Shown in pieces: positions 13,501 to 23,987 of a DNA stretch of 64,000 nucleotides. The notes beneath the pieces are model-generated. The model searched no databases and was not told the origin of the DNA. It saw only the letters and a program-made list of their open reading frames with translations. Each line of letters begins with the position of its first letter. Position 1 is the stretch's first letter. Origin of the DNA: Corbicula japonica (taxonomy: Eukaryota; Mollusca; Bivalvia; Venerida; Cyrenidae); NCBI GenBank assembly GCA_038501625.1, contig JAZAYU010000010.1:1860001-1924000 (forward strand), read 5' to 3'. The translations under genes were made by a program, and so were the position numbers.

Positions 13501-14285
13501 CTAAAACGTTGCCTGTAAGATTCCGGAACAAGCTCATACGCCTTAAGAATCAATTCTTTAACTAACTCATAGTCAGAAGTCTGAGCAACAGACAGAGAAT
13601 TGTATGTTTTAGCAGCTTTGCCAACAAGAACAGTTGATAAAAGCAAAGTCCACTGCCCTTTGTCAACTTTCAGTTTTTCAACAACTTTTTCAAATGAAAC
13701 AAAATAGTCATCTACTGTCTTTTCTTGAAATGGTGGTATTGCTTTAAAATATTTTGTAACATCAGTGCGTGCGGCCTCGGACTGACGTGCTCTTTCTTGA
13801 ATTTCGAATTCCTTTATATGCGAATCTCTTTCAGCTTTCTCTCTTTCAAATGCTAACCTTTCTCTCTCTAATGAAAGTTCTTTTTCCTTTTGTTCTCTAT
13901 TTAATGTTATCTTCTCTCTTTCTAATGCAATTTCTTGTTCTTTTTGTTCTCTCAATAATGCCATTTCTTTTTCTTTTTGTTCTCTCAATAATGCCATTTC
14001 TAATTTTTTGTTTTCCAAATCAAATTGTAATTTTAATCTTAATTCATCTAACTTTGATTCATGTGAGGAGGATACTTCTTTTTTCAAAGCAAGATAAGAC
14101 TCGTCTACTATTTCTTCATCAATCAGAAAGTCAATCAAAATGTTCATAATTTCCTGCTTGCGCATAGAAGATTTAGCTTCAGCTAAACCATAATGTTTTG
14201 TAAGATTGAGCAAGTCAGTCTTTTTAGCCAATGCTAACATCTCCTGGGAGGGAGAACTCTCAAAAGCTTCTATTTCAAAACTCAT
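10410..14285 (-). CDS. Gypsy Gag-protease-integrase-(partial RT) polyprotein
   Basis: A 1291-codon frame starting 102 bases inside the primer-binding site. Domains in order: SAP-like helical start (about 15-60), Lys/Glu coiled coil (78-165), Gag/SCAN-like core (170-340), CCHC zinc knuckle (C411, C414, H419, C424), and aspartic protease with D499-T-G. Integrase follows with its HHCC finger (H750, H757, C787, C790), catalytic D821, D880 and E916 (D,D35E), and a C-terminal region. Only after it comes the start of RT (about 1150-1250, with the DFRKVN motif). RT ends at the TA run; the last 41 residues are microsatellite and foreign DNA. There is no RT active site or RNase H, so this copy cannot reverse-transcribe itself. 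Integrase and protease motifs look intact. Confidence 0.88.
10461..10500 (-). ncRNA. Hammerhead-ribozyme-like motif (type I, minimal stem III)
   Basis: The minus strand has the catalytic core CTGATGA, a GGCT/AGCC stem II closed by a GCAT loop, and GAAA. These are flanked by TACTC and GAGTA, which pair as stem I and extend into TA runs. Stem III would be minimal (GC/GC), with cleavage expected after the CUC. One extra A between the core and stem II is a possible bulge. Hammerheads with very short stem III are known in Penelope-like elements and retrozymes. The motif lies exactly where the Gypsy RT reading frame is interrupted. Function is inferred; no fold was computed. Confidence 0.55.
10501..10538. 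repeat. (TA)n microsatellite interrupting RT
   Basis: A TA dinucleotide run that the Gypsy frame crosses as alternating Ile-Tyr codons. It marks the point where RT homology ends. Confidence 0.95.
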
Positions 14286-14386
14286 GATTACTTGCTGCTG
14301 ACTACAAGAATTATGTATAAATTTATAAGAAATACTTTCAAAGGGTTAAATACGACAATTAAATTTGTGTGAAAAAAAATGTTCAG

Positions 14387-14404
14387 ATCCCGGACGAGCC
14401 CCCA
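14387..14404 (-). other. Primer-binding site, tRNA-Pro type
   Basis: On the minus strand, TGGGGGCTCGTCCGGGAT begins five bases inside the 5' LTR. This 18-mer is the classical tRNA-Pro primer-binding sequence known from murine leukaemia virus. Its position next to the LTR supports the element's orientation and structural completeness at this end. Confidence 0.9.
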
Positions 14405-14409
14405 AATTC

Positions 14410-15072
14410 TGTTACGACCAGGTATTCAAACAGAATGATCACCAACAGCAAGTATAACAAATATATATTTTATTAAACAAACAATAACAAACAAGTGAAA
14501 TTTACAATACCTTATATAGCTATATCTCCACACAATTTCAAAGTAAAATCCTAAATTGTCCACAGTTTGTTCAATATTTAAATGTTATAGTCCTCTGATC
14601 CTGAATTATCACTTTGAAATCACTGTCCGAAAGTCCAGAAGTTCCAATATAGTAAGCCAAAATAATCACAACACGTTTGTTGAATAATCTTCTTTTAAAA
14701 GGTTATAAACTTATTAATTATATCCGTGAATGCCAACAAAAACAGCTTCAGATATCCGATTATATATATTACCAGAGAAGCTTCTAGAACCTTCAGACAA
14801 TTTCTCCATCAAATATACTTCCAGAATATACCAACAAGTCTATATTTATCATGCTAAATGATTACATAAAGCATATGGTTTTTCCATGTCTAAATATAGA
14901 ACAGCTTACGGTACATGTATATTCTAGAACAATCTTGAAAAATCAATAATAGCAAACAGCATATATGTCTATATGCATACTGAAAAAACTTCCACAATGA
15001 CTTAACCCTTTCCTAGCTACATACCAGAAAGTTCTAGCAAGAGATCAAACATAATAGCATGTATGCATAACA
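14410..15072 (-). repeat. 5' LTR of the Gypsy element
   Basis: Starts TGTTACGACCAGG and ends GCATAACA on the plus strand, with TGTTA/TAACA inverted ends. It is nearly identical to 3412-4073 and is followed by the target-site copy AAAG. Confidence 0.92.
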
Positions 15073-15076
15073 AAAG

Positions 15077-16533
15077 GCATCCATATAAATAATCATGTCT
15101 CTAGTAGACGTAATTTATTATTTTATTCAGGACATATAGAAATAATTACGTTGTTTAAGCACCAGCGAATCTGATGAATATGTTACATTAACGCGAATGC
15201 TCAAAGAGGTACCATAGAACTTTCCGCAGTCGATACTTATTTGTACATTGAGAGAAAAGCCATGCTTATAATATCCGGTATTCATTACCAACATTCATAA
15301 AGTGTAGTTTTAGTTGGTTCAGTAGATCTCGTCAAACTTGAAGTTGACGAGCGTTAGAAGACAGTACACAATAAATTAGTTTATTTTTTTATTTATTCAT
15401 TAGTTTCACTTAAGTCTTTATGCTGCTCATATCTTTTGTTTTTGTTTGAACGATTTTCTCTGAAACTATTACAGAAACTAAACTTAAATTAATCTAACAT
15501 CAAAGAAATTGTCTTTATGCCACTGTTCTGAAAATTCTTCACAACTGTTTCTCTACTCTAAAGGCTGGTTTTGCATTGCTTGCAGTATATTCTAGTAGAT
15601 CGCCCATACATAGAAATGATGGTGCTTGTGTTGTCTACCTTACTGTACTAGTCAAAATAATGTTATTTTTTAGTATCCGAAGACCAAATTCAGATCCGTT
15701 ATATTGCATGTGAATGGGGGAGCAGACATTAGGTTGAGGGGATTCCACGTAAATCTTTTACAAGTTAAACTCAATTTGGATTCCAACTGCGACGAGTCCA
15801 ACCGTTCATTATAGACCCCAAGAAGAGAACACATGGATAGCACATCTATGCGGTTTTGAGAGGGAATAGGGGAATCAAAATAAATAAATTCGTATTTCGT
15901 TAATAATGCATATATTCAAGGGCAAGTTTTGAATATTATGACGGCGGAAGTTTTGTAACATAAATTAAATAGTTAAAGTTCAAATGATAAAAATACAGAT
16001 GCACGTGTAGAATGGTTACCAATTTTCAATTTTAAAACAATCGTTTAAGTTTTGTTTTCTTAAAAAAGATGAAAAGGTCACTTTGAAAACCACCGAAGAC
16101 GAAAAATGTGAAAATATTGCAAGCTCGGTTTCATTGAGCCTGTTAAAGACTTTTAAGCATATCAAAAACATAAAATAGCGCATCGTAATTAGTGCTCCAA
16201 CTTGGATATCAAAAGGACAGGGAAATAGATAGATCTAACAAAACATGGCAGTTTTTATGCAACAAGCTCAAAACTAGGCACTTTTACGCAAATCTTTGAG
16301 AAAGAGCATAATACATGTATATACATGTCCCTCTGAATGAGTAATTGCGAATAAAAGATAAAATGTAATGTTCATAACTAATGAAGAGATGGGTAGTCAT
16401 CAAACCAACAAGGTTTAAACTCTCGCAGCTCGGGTTATTTCAATAGTGCGCTCGTGAAATGCAAAATTGTGAGGTTGATTATCTGATTACAACTACATTT
16501 GTAATTATGGATTGAAATGATTTTTCAACAAAC
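15077..16533. other. No gene recognised
   Basis: AT-rich sequence between the Gypsy element and the helicase fragment. The N-terminal helicase motifs (Walker A, DEAH) expected upstream of the RecQ fragment were looked for and not seen. Confidence 0.5.
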
Positions 16534-17133
16534 TTGACTAACGAAGTACTTGTAACTGATGTAACGTGTCGCCATTCATCCTATAAATTGATATTAGAGA
16601 AGTTCAATAAACAACGTATTATTGCATCGTCGGATACCCACGTCGTATCCATTACGTTAGCACTTCATTCATACGGATATGATATGAACTTGTCATCTGG
16701 AAAAATTAGAGTGCTTGTAGCAACCAGTGCTGCAGGCATGGGAGTCAACTTTGCTGGTGTCAACAGTATCATCCATGTTGGACCACCGAAAGATATGGAC
16801 AGTTTTGTTCAGCAGTTTGGTCGCTCTGGGCGTGATGGCTCACAAGCCATGTCACTTTTATTGTACAGTAGCAAACAATGTAAAAAACTTGATGAAGATA
16901 TGACTTCTTATATATCTACTGATACATGAAGAAGAAAATTGCTGCTGAGTTCATACAATGCTGAACCTCCAAAGTTGTGCAAACATATGTGTTGTGACAT
17001 TTGTACAAAGACATGCTCGTGTGAAGATTGCTCCAAGTTTAACCATCCATTTTTTGAATATGCCATTCCATGTTATGAGTCTCAGTCGTCGTCTGATTCT
17101 GATATTTGTGATTCTGATGATGACATGATATAG
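16534..17133 (+). pseudogene. RecQ-like DNA helicase C-terminal fragment, interrupted by a stop
   Basis: The frame encodes the second RecA-like lobe of a RecQ-family ATP-dependent helicase. Motif V is near VLVATSAAGMGV, and motif VI with the arginine finger is near QQFGRSGRDG (about residues 98-107). A Cys-rich zinc-binding segment follows, with CKHMCCDIC near 16978. An in-frame TGA at 16927-16929 separates the helicase lobe from the zinc segment, at the place where RecQ proteins normally have a cysteine before Arg-Arg (a CRR motif). The first helicase lobe is missing, and an unusual insert precedes SGKIRVL. I read this as a decayed duplicate or retrocopy. A genuine exon with a non-canonical end is less likely. 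Confidence 0.7.
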
Positions 17134-17860
17134 TTTCATTGAAATATAAAGAGCTAATATTTTATGATTGTTTGTTCCCTTTCGACAGAGTATTTCATGT
17201 ACTGCCAAAACATAAATATTTGTGAAACATTAATTTGTATGAATTTAATGGGTATATCATTCCACTTATATTTAAGATCCAAAGGAATAAATTTTATTGA
17301 CATTCCTTTTGTCTTACAAAATGCAGATTCCATTAATTTAGAAACCAACAAAATGGATGTAAGCAAAAAACACAAATATTTATGTTTACAGTGTATGTAA
17401 TTGAAATAAAATGGCAGTGGGTCAATAAGCATCTTTGGAATGCCATTGGTGGTTTCTGGACAACTTAAGCTGTGCCTCAAATCAAACATTCTGACGATAA
17501 TATGATCAACAATGAAGTATGACTTGAAGCCGGTTATAATATTGTTTATACAAATTTATTTTGAAACTTATTCCTGTAACTAGCTCTTCCATGGAATAAA
17601 TTTATTGAATTTGCTGTACATTAACAATAATCTACATTAACAACTTGCAGGGTATACAAGTATCCATATATGATCATTTAACTGTAACAGCTTAACATGA
17701 CATGACATAACAAATTCATAAATACAGATTAGCAATCATTTTCTGTTTTTTTATCCGTTCATGCAGACTGACAGCATTGATTTTCTGGAGAGGGTCCTTG
17801 AAGTTTATTATTATTATTCAAGTAATCAACATTTATGCTATTAAGTCGAGCCTGGTAGCT
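17134..17860. other. No gene recognised
   Basis: AT-rich. A short plus frame around 17270-17310 reads KGINFIDIPF, faintly like a segment of the Penelope-like RT at 28670, but it is too short to call. Confidence 0.4.
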
Positions 17861-18190
17861 TTTTTTTTCAAGGTCAATGTCACAGTTACTAAAACTTGAA
17901 TTTACTTGTTCAGGCTATAACTTCTTTATGAATGAAGGGATTTCAAAATAACTTGGCACAAATGTTCACTGACATTGCGTTGCATTACCACCAACTTCTT
18001 CGCAGACATTTCCGTAATGAGAAGAAAACAGTGTCACAAATACAAATAATTTACTTGATCTTCAAGTTTATGCATATTCTTATAATTACTCAAACATCAC
18101 TGTCTTTGAAATGCTATTATTCCCATCATTTCACTTGAGTTTCTGAAAATGATGCATAGCGGGACCATCTGTGTCCTATGGACACATTTC
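17860..18190 (-). repeat. Head of a dispersed composite repeat, minus orientation
   Basis: Aligns in reverse complement with 58445-58760. Shared landmarks are the terminal hairpin GTCCTATGGAC, a GCATAGCGGG block, a TGAATGAAGGGATTTCAAAA block and a half-site-rich TCAATGTCACAGTTACT stretch. Non-coding; a second related end occurs near 21430. Confidence 0.75.
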
Positions 18191-18569
18191 TAGTTTCACT
18201 TATATTTTCACATAAGTACACTTCGTTGATAACTTTGCACAAAATGCTTAAGGTATCAACTTCAAACTTCCATTATATTTTCATTTCAGTTGTTTTCTGT
18301 AACATTACTGAAGTGATTGATATTTGACTAAAAGTAAATGTCTCTCATAAAAAATTACTAACATGTTTTCTAACAAATTCAGAAATACAAATGTATTTCA
18401 TAGTTATTCACCTATTCAGTTTAATATTTATGGTACATTAAGGAATTATTTCTGTTATTTGAAATGAATTTCTCCCTTACCATTCACTTGTTAATATTTT
18501 TCCTGATTTCACATTAATATATGGCCATAGTTGTTATTGTTTTAATCTTCAAATTGCATTTGTTTCAAA

Positions 18570-18625
18570 TGATTCGAATAGTCGAGCATGCTGTCTCCTC
18601 TGACAGCTCTTGTTTTGAAAGAGCC
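18570..18625. repeat. Hairpin-bearing dispersed repeat end
   Basis: GCTGTCTCCTCTGACAGC forms a short hairpin (GCTGTC with GACAGC) in a context resembling the terminal hairpins of the composite repeats at 18160 and 58455. A relationship is suggested but not established. Confidence 0.35.
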
Positions 18626-18998
18626 CTAGTGACAACATCTCAGCAACCAGTCCACCAATTTCAAAAACCTTTTCAGTTCTATACTCGGTTTCTATGGGCA
18701 AAAATACAGAATAACAAGTTTGGAATGGTTATGAACTATAATTTTTCACTATTTTTTCACTTTTTCAGCCATTTTTTGAACAGCCCATATACAATACAGT
18801 GATACATGTATTGGTTATATAATGTGTGCTCTAACAAGAAAGATAAGTTGTTATTTCTGCAAATGAAGTTAGTCCTATTTTTAACCCCTTTTTACTTGCT
18901 CTCTACTCTTTTCGTTTTTTTTTTGTGCTTACTTGCACCCATGCCCTATGTACACCTTTTCTGCTGTAGAACTGTCTGTTGTTACTGCGGATTTCCAT

Positions 18999-20175
18999 TT
19001 TAAAGGAGTATATCACAATAAGTTCTAACGGACAGAATTTTTTAAAACTTTGCACAATTAAAGAAAATTCCTTTACAAACAAAATGATATAAAGAAAAAT
19101 ATAGCTTTCCACACTTGTTTTTGAGTAATCGCTCATTATTAGACCCCTCTATACGGCCATTTTGAAGGGATTTTGAGAAAACGCACATATATCTTTTAAA
19201 TGATTGTTACACCTGGAATTCCTAATCAACACCTTATATCTATGCATGTTTTTGTTTGGTATTATGTGTATGTATGGTTTTGGATGGAATTATGTGAGAT
19301 GTTTTTGTATATTTGAAGAAAAAACTTTGAAAATGACCAAAATATCCAACAAAAAAGGGAGAAAATTCAGTCCCTGACTGGAAAAAAAACTATATATCTT
19401 TTTTTGTAACGGACAGATTTTTTTTAAACTCCATAAAATGACACAGTATATATTTCTAAACAAAACAAAAACAAAAAAACAGGGGCTTCCAGGCTTAAAA
19501 TTTTACTATATTCCTTCAAAGTTGGTCATATAAGTAAAAAATATCTCTAATTTTGATGCAATTCTACAAATATCCATCATAACATGTATAAATAGTTTTA
19601 TAACATGCTCATCAAAACTAATTTCATATTTTGAAAGAAATAACTATTTATTTATCAAGAATTACATTACAGTTACCACATTTCTTTCACACAATTCCCA
19701 CAAATGCAGCCCTAAGTGTCGCCAAAGTTTCCATACATATCGAAAAAACACCTATATCTGATAATGAATGAAAATCATACAACAATCCCAAAATCTTATG
19801 ATCCATTAAGTAATTATACAATTATTTCTGAACAACAGATTTAAGAGATGTTATAATCTAGGTTTGCCTATGTCAAGTTTCTCACCAAACAGCTGAGACA
19901 ATCCATCTAACCCACCACGAGAGACAGCAAGTTATATGTTTTATATGACACAAATTCAAACCGGATGCTGCAATTTTCTTAGATATTTGACATGAAAGTA
20001 TTTTCTGTTTGGTTTAAAATTCAAGAGTATCAAAATTAACATCAGTCATTTTCACATGAAAGTAACATTCAATTAATGATTTGGATGAAAAACTGAACTG
20101 TTGAAACAATTTGTCGATAATATTAGCGCTTGCGCAGAAATATGCGCGTAAACTATTGTATCATACTCCTTTAAA
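18999..20175. mobile_element. 1.2-kb TIR element, TTTAAAGGAGTAT ends
   Basis: Inverted ends TTTAAAGGAGTAT are perfect for 13 bp and match at about 20 of 22 positions over the full repeat. There is no recognisable transposase inside, so it is probably a non-autonomous DNA transposon. The target duplication is not clear because the ends themselves are palindromic (TTTAAA). Confidence 0.65.
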
Positions 20176-20849
20176 CTAGAAGTACTGTACATAAGTGTAT
20201 TTTAATTAGACAGTGTATGTATGAAAGCCTAAGGTTTTTCATTGAGGCTCTATCCATCTGTCATAAAACAAGAGATACTAACAGTAATCTCCTAGTATGA
20301 TTCCATGTGCATAAAACACAGTTTTAACCATAAAAAATGCATAGTGTAGTGTATTTAACATTTTATATTTAATAGGTAAGAAATCATTCACACTATCCCT
20401 ACATTTGGACAATGAAATCCCTACTTTTGCCCTAGTTTTCAGATCATGACTTAAAATGCTTGGTTTATGAAATGTCTTATTCTTTACAAATGTGATTAAA
20501 GTGAAAAAACAACAACAAAAATATGATTCCTTAAGGATTATAATGGCAAGTAACAGTTTTCTGCTTGCTTCATAGACATTTTTTTAAATAAAACAGTAAT
20601 ACATGATTAATTAATGTGCATTGCCTGACATCAAGATTGGTGTGGACAGTTTGTTTTTAAATCTCCAATTTGTAAATATTACAAACCTACAGAATTAAAC
20701 AAAATTTACTGATTTCACTCACAAGTAGAATCGCCCATCTTGATGATTTTCATCATGGAATCATGGAATCAACAGTTGAAGTAGTGAATATTTTCTGCAT
20801 TGTCTAACCTGAACCCCTAGGTCCTCTTGTACTGAGGGAGCCTAGCTAA

Positions 20850-21460
20850 TGGCTAATGTGCTTTAATGCAGTAGCACTCACCATGCAAGCTATGTTACAA
20901 AGCAGATTAGCATGCTGCAGAGGGTGATTAATAGCCAAAGGGTACATAACAAGCATTTTATGCCCCAACTCAGGCATGTTCACCATCATGTGTAGTTGTG
21001 CACCTGAGGTTTTGTTTTTGTTTTTGGCCATTCACATTAAAACCAGAGTAATGGCCCCTTATGAATTTCATTATAATGTGTTCACATGTAACTAAAATAC
21101 CAGTAGTTTGAGGGCCAGTCATGAAACTTTACAGGTATGTTAACCATTAAGTGTAGTTGTGCACTTGGGGTTTTGTTTCAGGCTATGTCTATTTGAACCA
21201 AAGTTATCACCCCTAATGTATTTCAGTACAGTTCAAATGTAATATTGTGTTGCACGTAACTCCTAAACTACATCAGCCAGTCATTAAACTATAAAAGTTT
21301 TGTTGACATCATGTGTACCCTTAGTAGTCTGTTAGTGTGAAGTAACTCTGATTAGATTATCTGTAAAGTGTACTGTGACCACAATATTGGCTTTTTTTGC
21401 CAACGACAACTTAAGAATGGTGGCTTCCATGTCCGATGGACACATCTCTAGCTATAGAAA
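20850..21460 (-). repeat. Composite repeat of the same style, minus orientation
   Basis: Two or more degenerate units of about 130 bp share GTGTAGTTGTGCAC and GGGTTTTGTTT-like blocks (20990 and 21150) and end in CATGTCCGATGGACACATC (21428). That end resembles the terminal hairpin at 18165 and 58455. Non-coding. Confidence 0.5.
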
Positions 21461-21699
21461 ATTTTACTAGTTTATATTGATAAAGTATTGCATACCCAAA
21501 TTAAAAGTTGGGCATGTTTAAAATTCATTTTAAAAAGAATACACCAAATTGTTGTTACAATATCATATTTTACAAAAATTTGTGACAAGTCTGTTGATAA
21601 ACATAACTTAACAAGCGTGAATATATCCCAGTGTAGATCCAGAACAGCCAGCACACAATTCTGCACTGTTAACATTTCTAGTCATTAGTTATTTTTTAC

Positions 21700-23540
21700 C
21701 AGCATAGATCCAGATCAGATGACATGGATACTGGTTAAATAATCTACTTCAACACTTAGTCGTGATAAAAATTATTATAAAATGAAATTAAAAAAAAAAA
21801 TTTAACTTGTTTTAAGTCCACAATCAGTATTTGATGGAAAATGCTATTTATGTATTTATTTTTAAATCCAATTTAAACATTTCTTTTCAATCCAAATTAA
21901 AAAAAATGTATCTGGGGCTTTGGTAAAGTTGTTAATAAGCTAACATTGTCAACAGTCAATATTCTTGATCCCTGTTCACAATAACATGCATAATTAGGTT
22001 AATTCAGGGTTTTAGGTTTAAATTATTTTTCTCTTTTGTTTTCATTGAAATTTTTACCATTCCAATTATCATAGGGCAAAAACCATTTCTTTGGCTGGCT
22101 TGATGTTCATTCATGTTTGGCATTTTGACAATAAAAGCCAGACCATTCTTAGTCCTAAAATGTATTGTAAAGTAATGTGTCACTAAAAACCGGCTGATCT
22201 GGATCTAAACTATTTGCCCATGCAATAAAGATGTATCTGTGGAGAAAATGGTTAAAGGTATACTTTTGTGATGTTTCCATCATGGATGGACTTTCTTACA
22301 GTTTGCTTTGTTTAAAATGATAAGCTGGTTACGCTCGGGATGATAAAATATCCGTGGTATGCTGAAAAATGTGTTATACACCACAGTTAGAGTCAAGTAA
22401 CATATGCTCGGCCAGTTTTATGCTCGGCCACTTTTGTTCACATCTGTTGTAGCATATATGAAATTAAAGTTCGAAATCGTAGAAAGAAAGCCAGGTCAGT
22501 ATCATCAATCTGCTTGAATGCAGACATCAGACGATAGCTTTCAAGAAATAACAGATGCTCTTTTATCTAAAACTCTAAACCAAAACATATTTCTTAAAAA
22601 ACAAAACAGACTTTCCCCACACCACTGTAATACATGTTGGCTGGGTGAAATGACTATACTCAAACAGAACCCAAATCTCAATCTAACCATTACTATGATT
22701 AAATCAATGATCTATTGATTTAGTTATCAAGGCCAACGTTACTACGGCTACACAGTAAACTTCATCAAGCATAATAAAGTGGGGTGGGGAAATAAGGATA
22801 AATAAGGATAAATTTAAGTTGACAAAATGAAATCTATAAAACTATTAATTATAATATAAAGGCTATAACCAATTTTATTACTTTTACGTTAAAACGATTT
22901 TTCAAGAGTCAGCAACCTAGAGGAAGATCTTGGTTACAATCACAATGCGAACTGTCTCAAAATTTGAGCTTAGTCCAAAGCACCTGTGAAAAAAACTGTC
23001 CAAAACTTTTGAAAAAAAGAAATAACAGCTTACTTACAGATAGGAAAATCTTAACATGAACAACATTTATACAGATTATTAAAATTATCACTATTATTTA
23101 CTATAAAACTCTCTAAAGACGATGAAAATCCGCATTGTTTACAAAATACTCAGCCGACATAACCGCTTCCGCACCGATCTGTCAAATGGATAATAGCCAA
23201 ACATAACTGAAAAGTCGTGGCCGGACACCCCGTTTTACTCAGTTGTGAATAATTCTTAAAAAAATTAAAAATTAATTATAAAAATCGATTTATAACTAAT
23301 TAAATGCTTCACTTTTAATAATCATATCATTTTCAATGGAAAATTGTAACAATTGTTTACGTTGCGTTCAAGATTTACCATTTCGCAACCACGCAACTTC
23401 TCGGACCAGTGCACCTCCCCCCCTGGGATTAATAGTGCATTTGTAAATTATATGGACAGAATGCGAAGATGAATGCCCATCAGTCAAATTTTACAAAAAA
23501 ATGCAAGAAAGTTCAATCAATACATAATGTCGATTATCAA
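21700..23540. other. No gene recognised
   Basis: AT-rich non-coding DNA with fragments of the dispersed GATCAG repeat (21705, 22195) and paired GCTCGGCCA blocks (22408, 22430). Downstream exons for the minus-strand frame at 23548 were not identified here. Confidence 0.4.
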
Positions 23541-23547
23541 AACTCAC

Positions 23548-23899
23548 CAGGGGTGGCGAAAGTTACACGTTTCACGCCCGCCAATGTCAAAATACTTTTC
23601 TGCAATTCCTCGTGTTCATTGTTCATTTTCTCAAGTTTTAATTTTCTGTCATTCTCGAAATTTTTGAACTTGTTAAACTTGTTGAAACAAGGGTAGCACG
23701 CCGTATTCAGTCGGTTAATTCCAATCTGGTCAAACATGCTCGTAAAATCTGGCGTGTTTAACTTTCTATACGATTTTTTGTTAATAATTTGTGTTCGACA
23801 GGCATCACAAATGTTAGATATGGGCGCAGCCATTTTCAAGTAGTATTCGTTTCCAACCTTTAATTGAAGAGTATTCGCCGCCGTAACGAGCCGTTTCAT
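23548..23899 (-). CDS. First exon of an unidentified CxxC zinc-binding protein
   Basis: The minus-strand frame opens at 23899, with a second Met (MAAPIS) 22 codons in, and runs to a strong donor (CCTG|GTGAGT) at 23548/23547; the frame stops soon after in the intron. It has CDAC and CYPC pairs about 35 residues apart, a likely zinc site, then a Lys/Glu helical segment and a KRVTFATPG end. Several animal proteins of unknown function start with such a CxxC-CxxC module followed by a basic K-R-x-x-x-T-P stretch. I do not recognise the exact family, and later exons were not found. It could be host or transposon-derived. Confidence 0.5.
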
Positions 23900-23987
23900 T
23901 GGTCAGCTTATGAATATTCATATCGGCAGAAACGAAAATACTGCAGTCGATTAACCCATGGCTTGTAACGTAGCGTGAGGGGTATAG

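Noticed and set aside
10591..14149. Several plus-strand open frames of 70-150 codons
   Set aside because: They are antisense shadows of the minus-strand Gypsy polyprotein.
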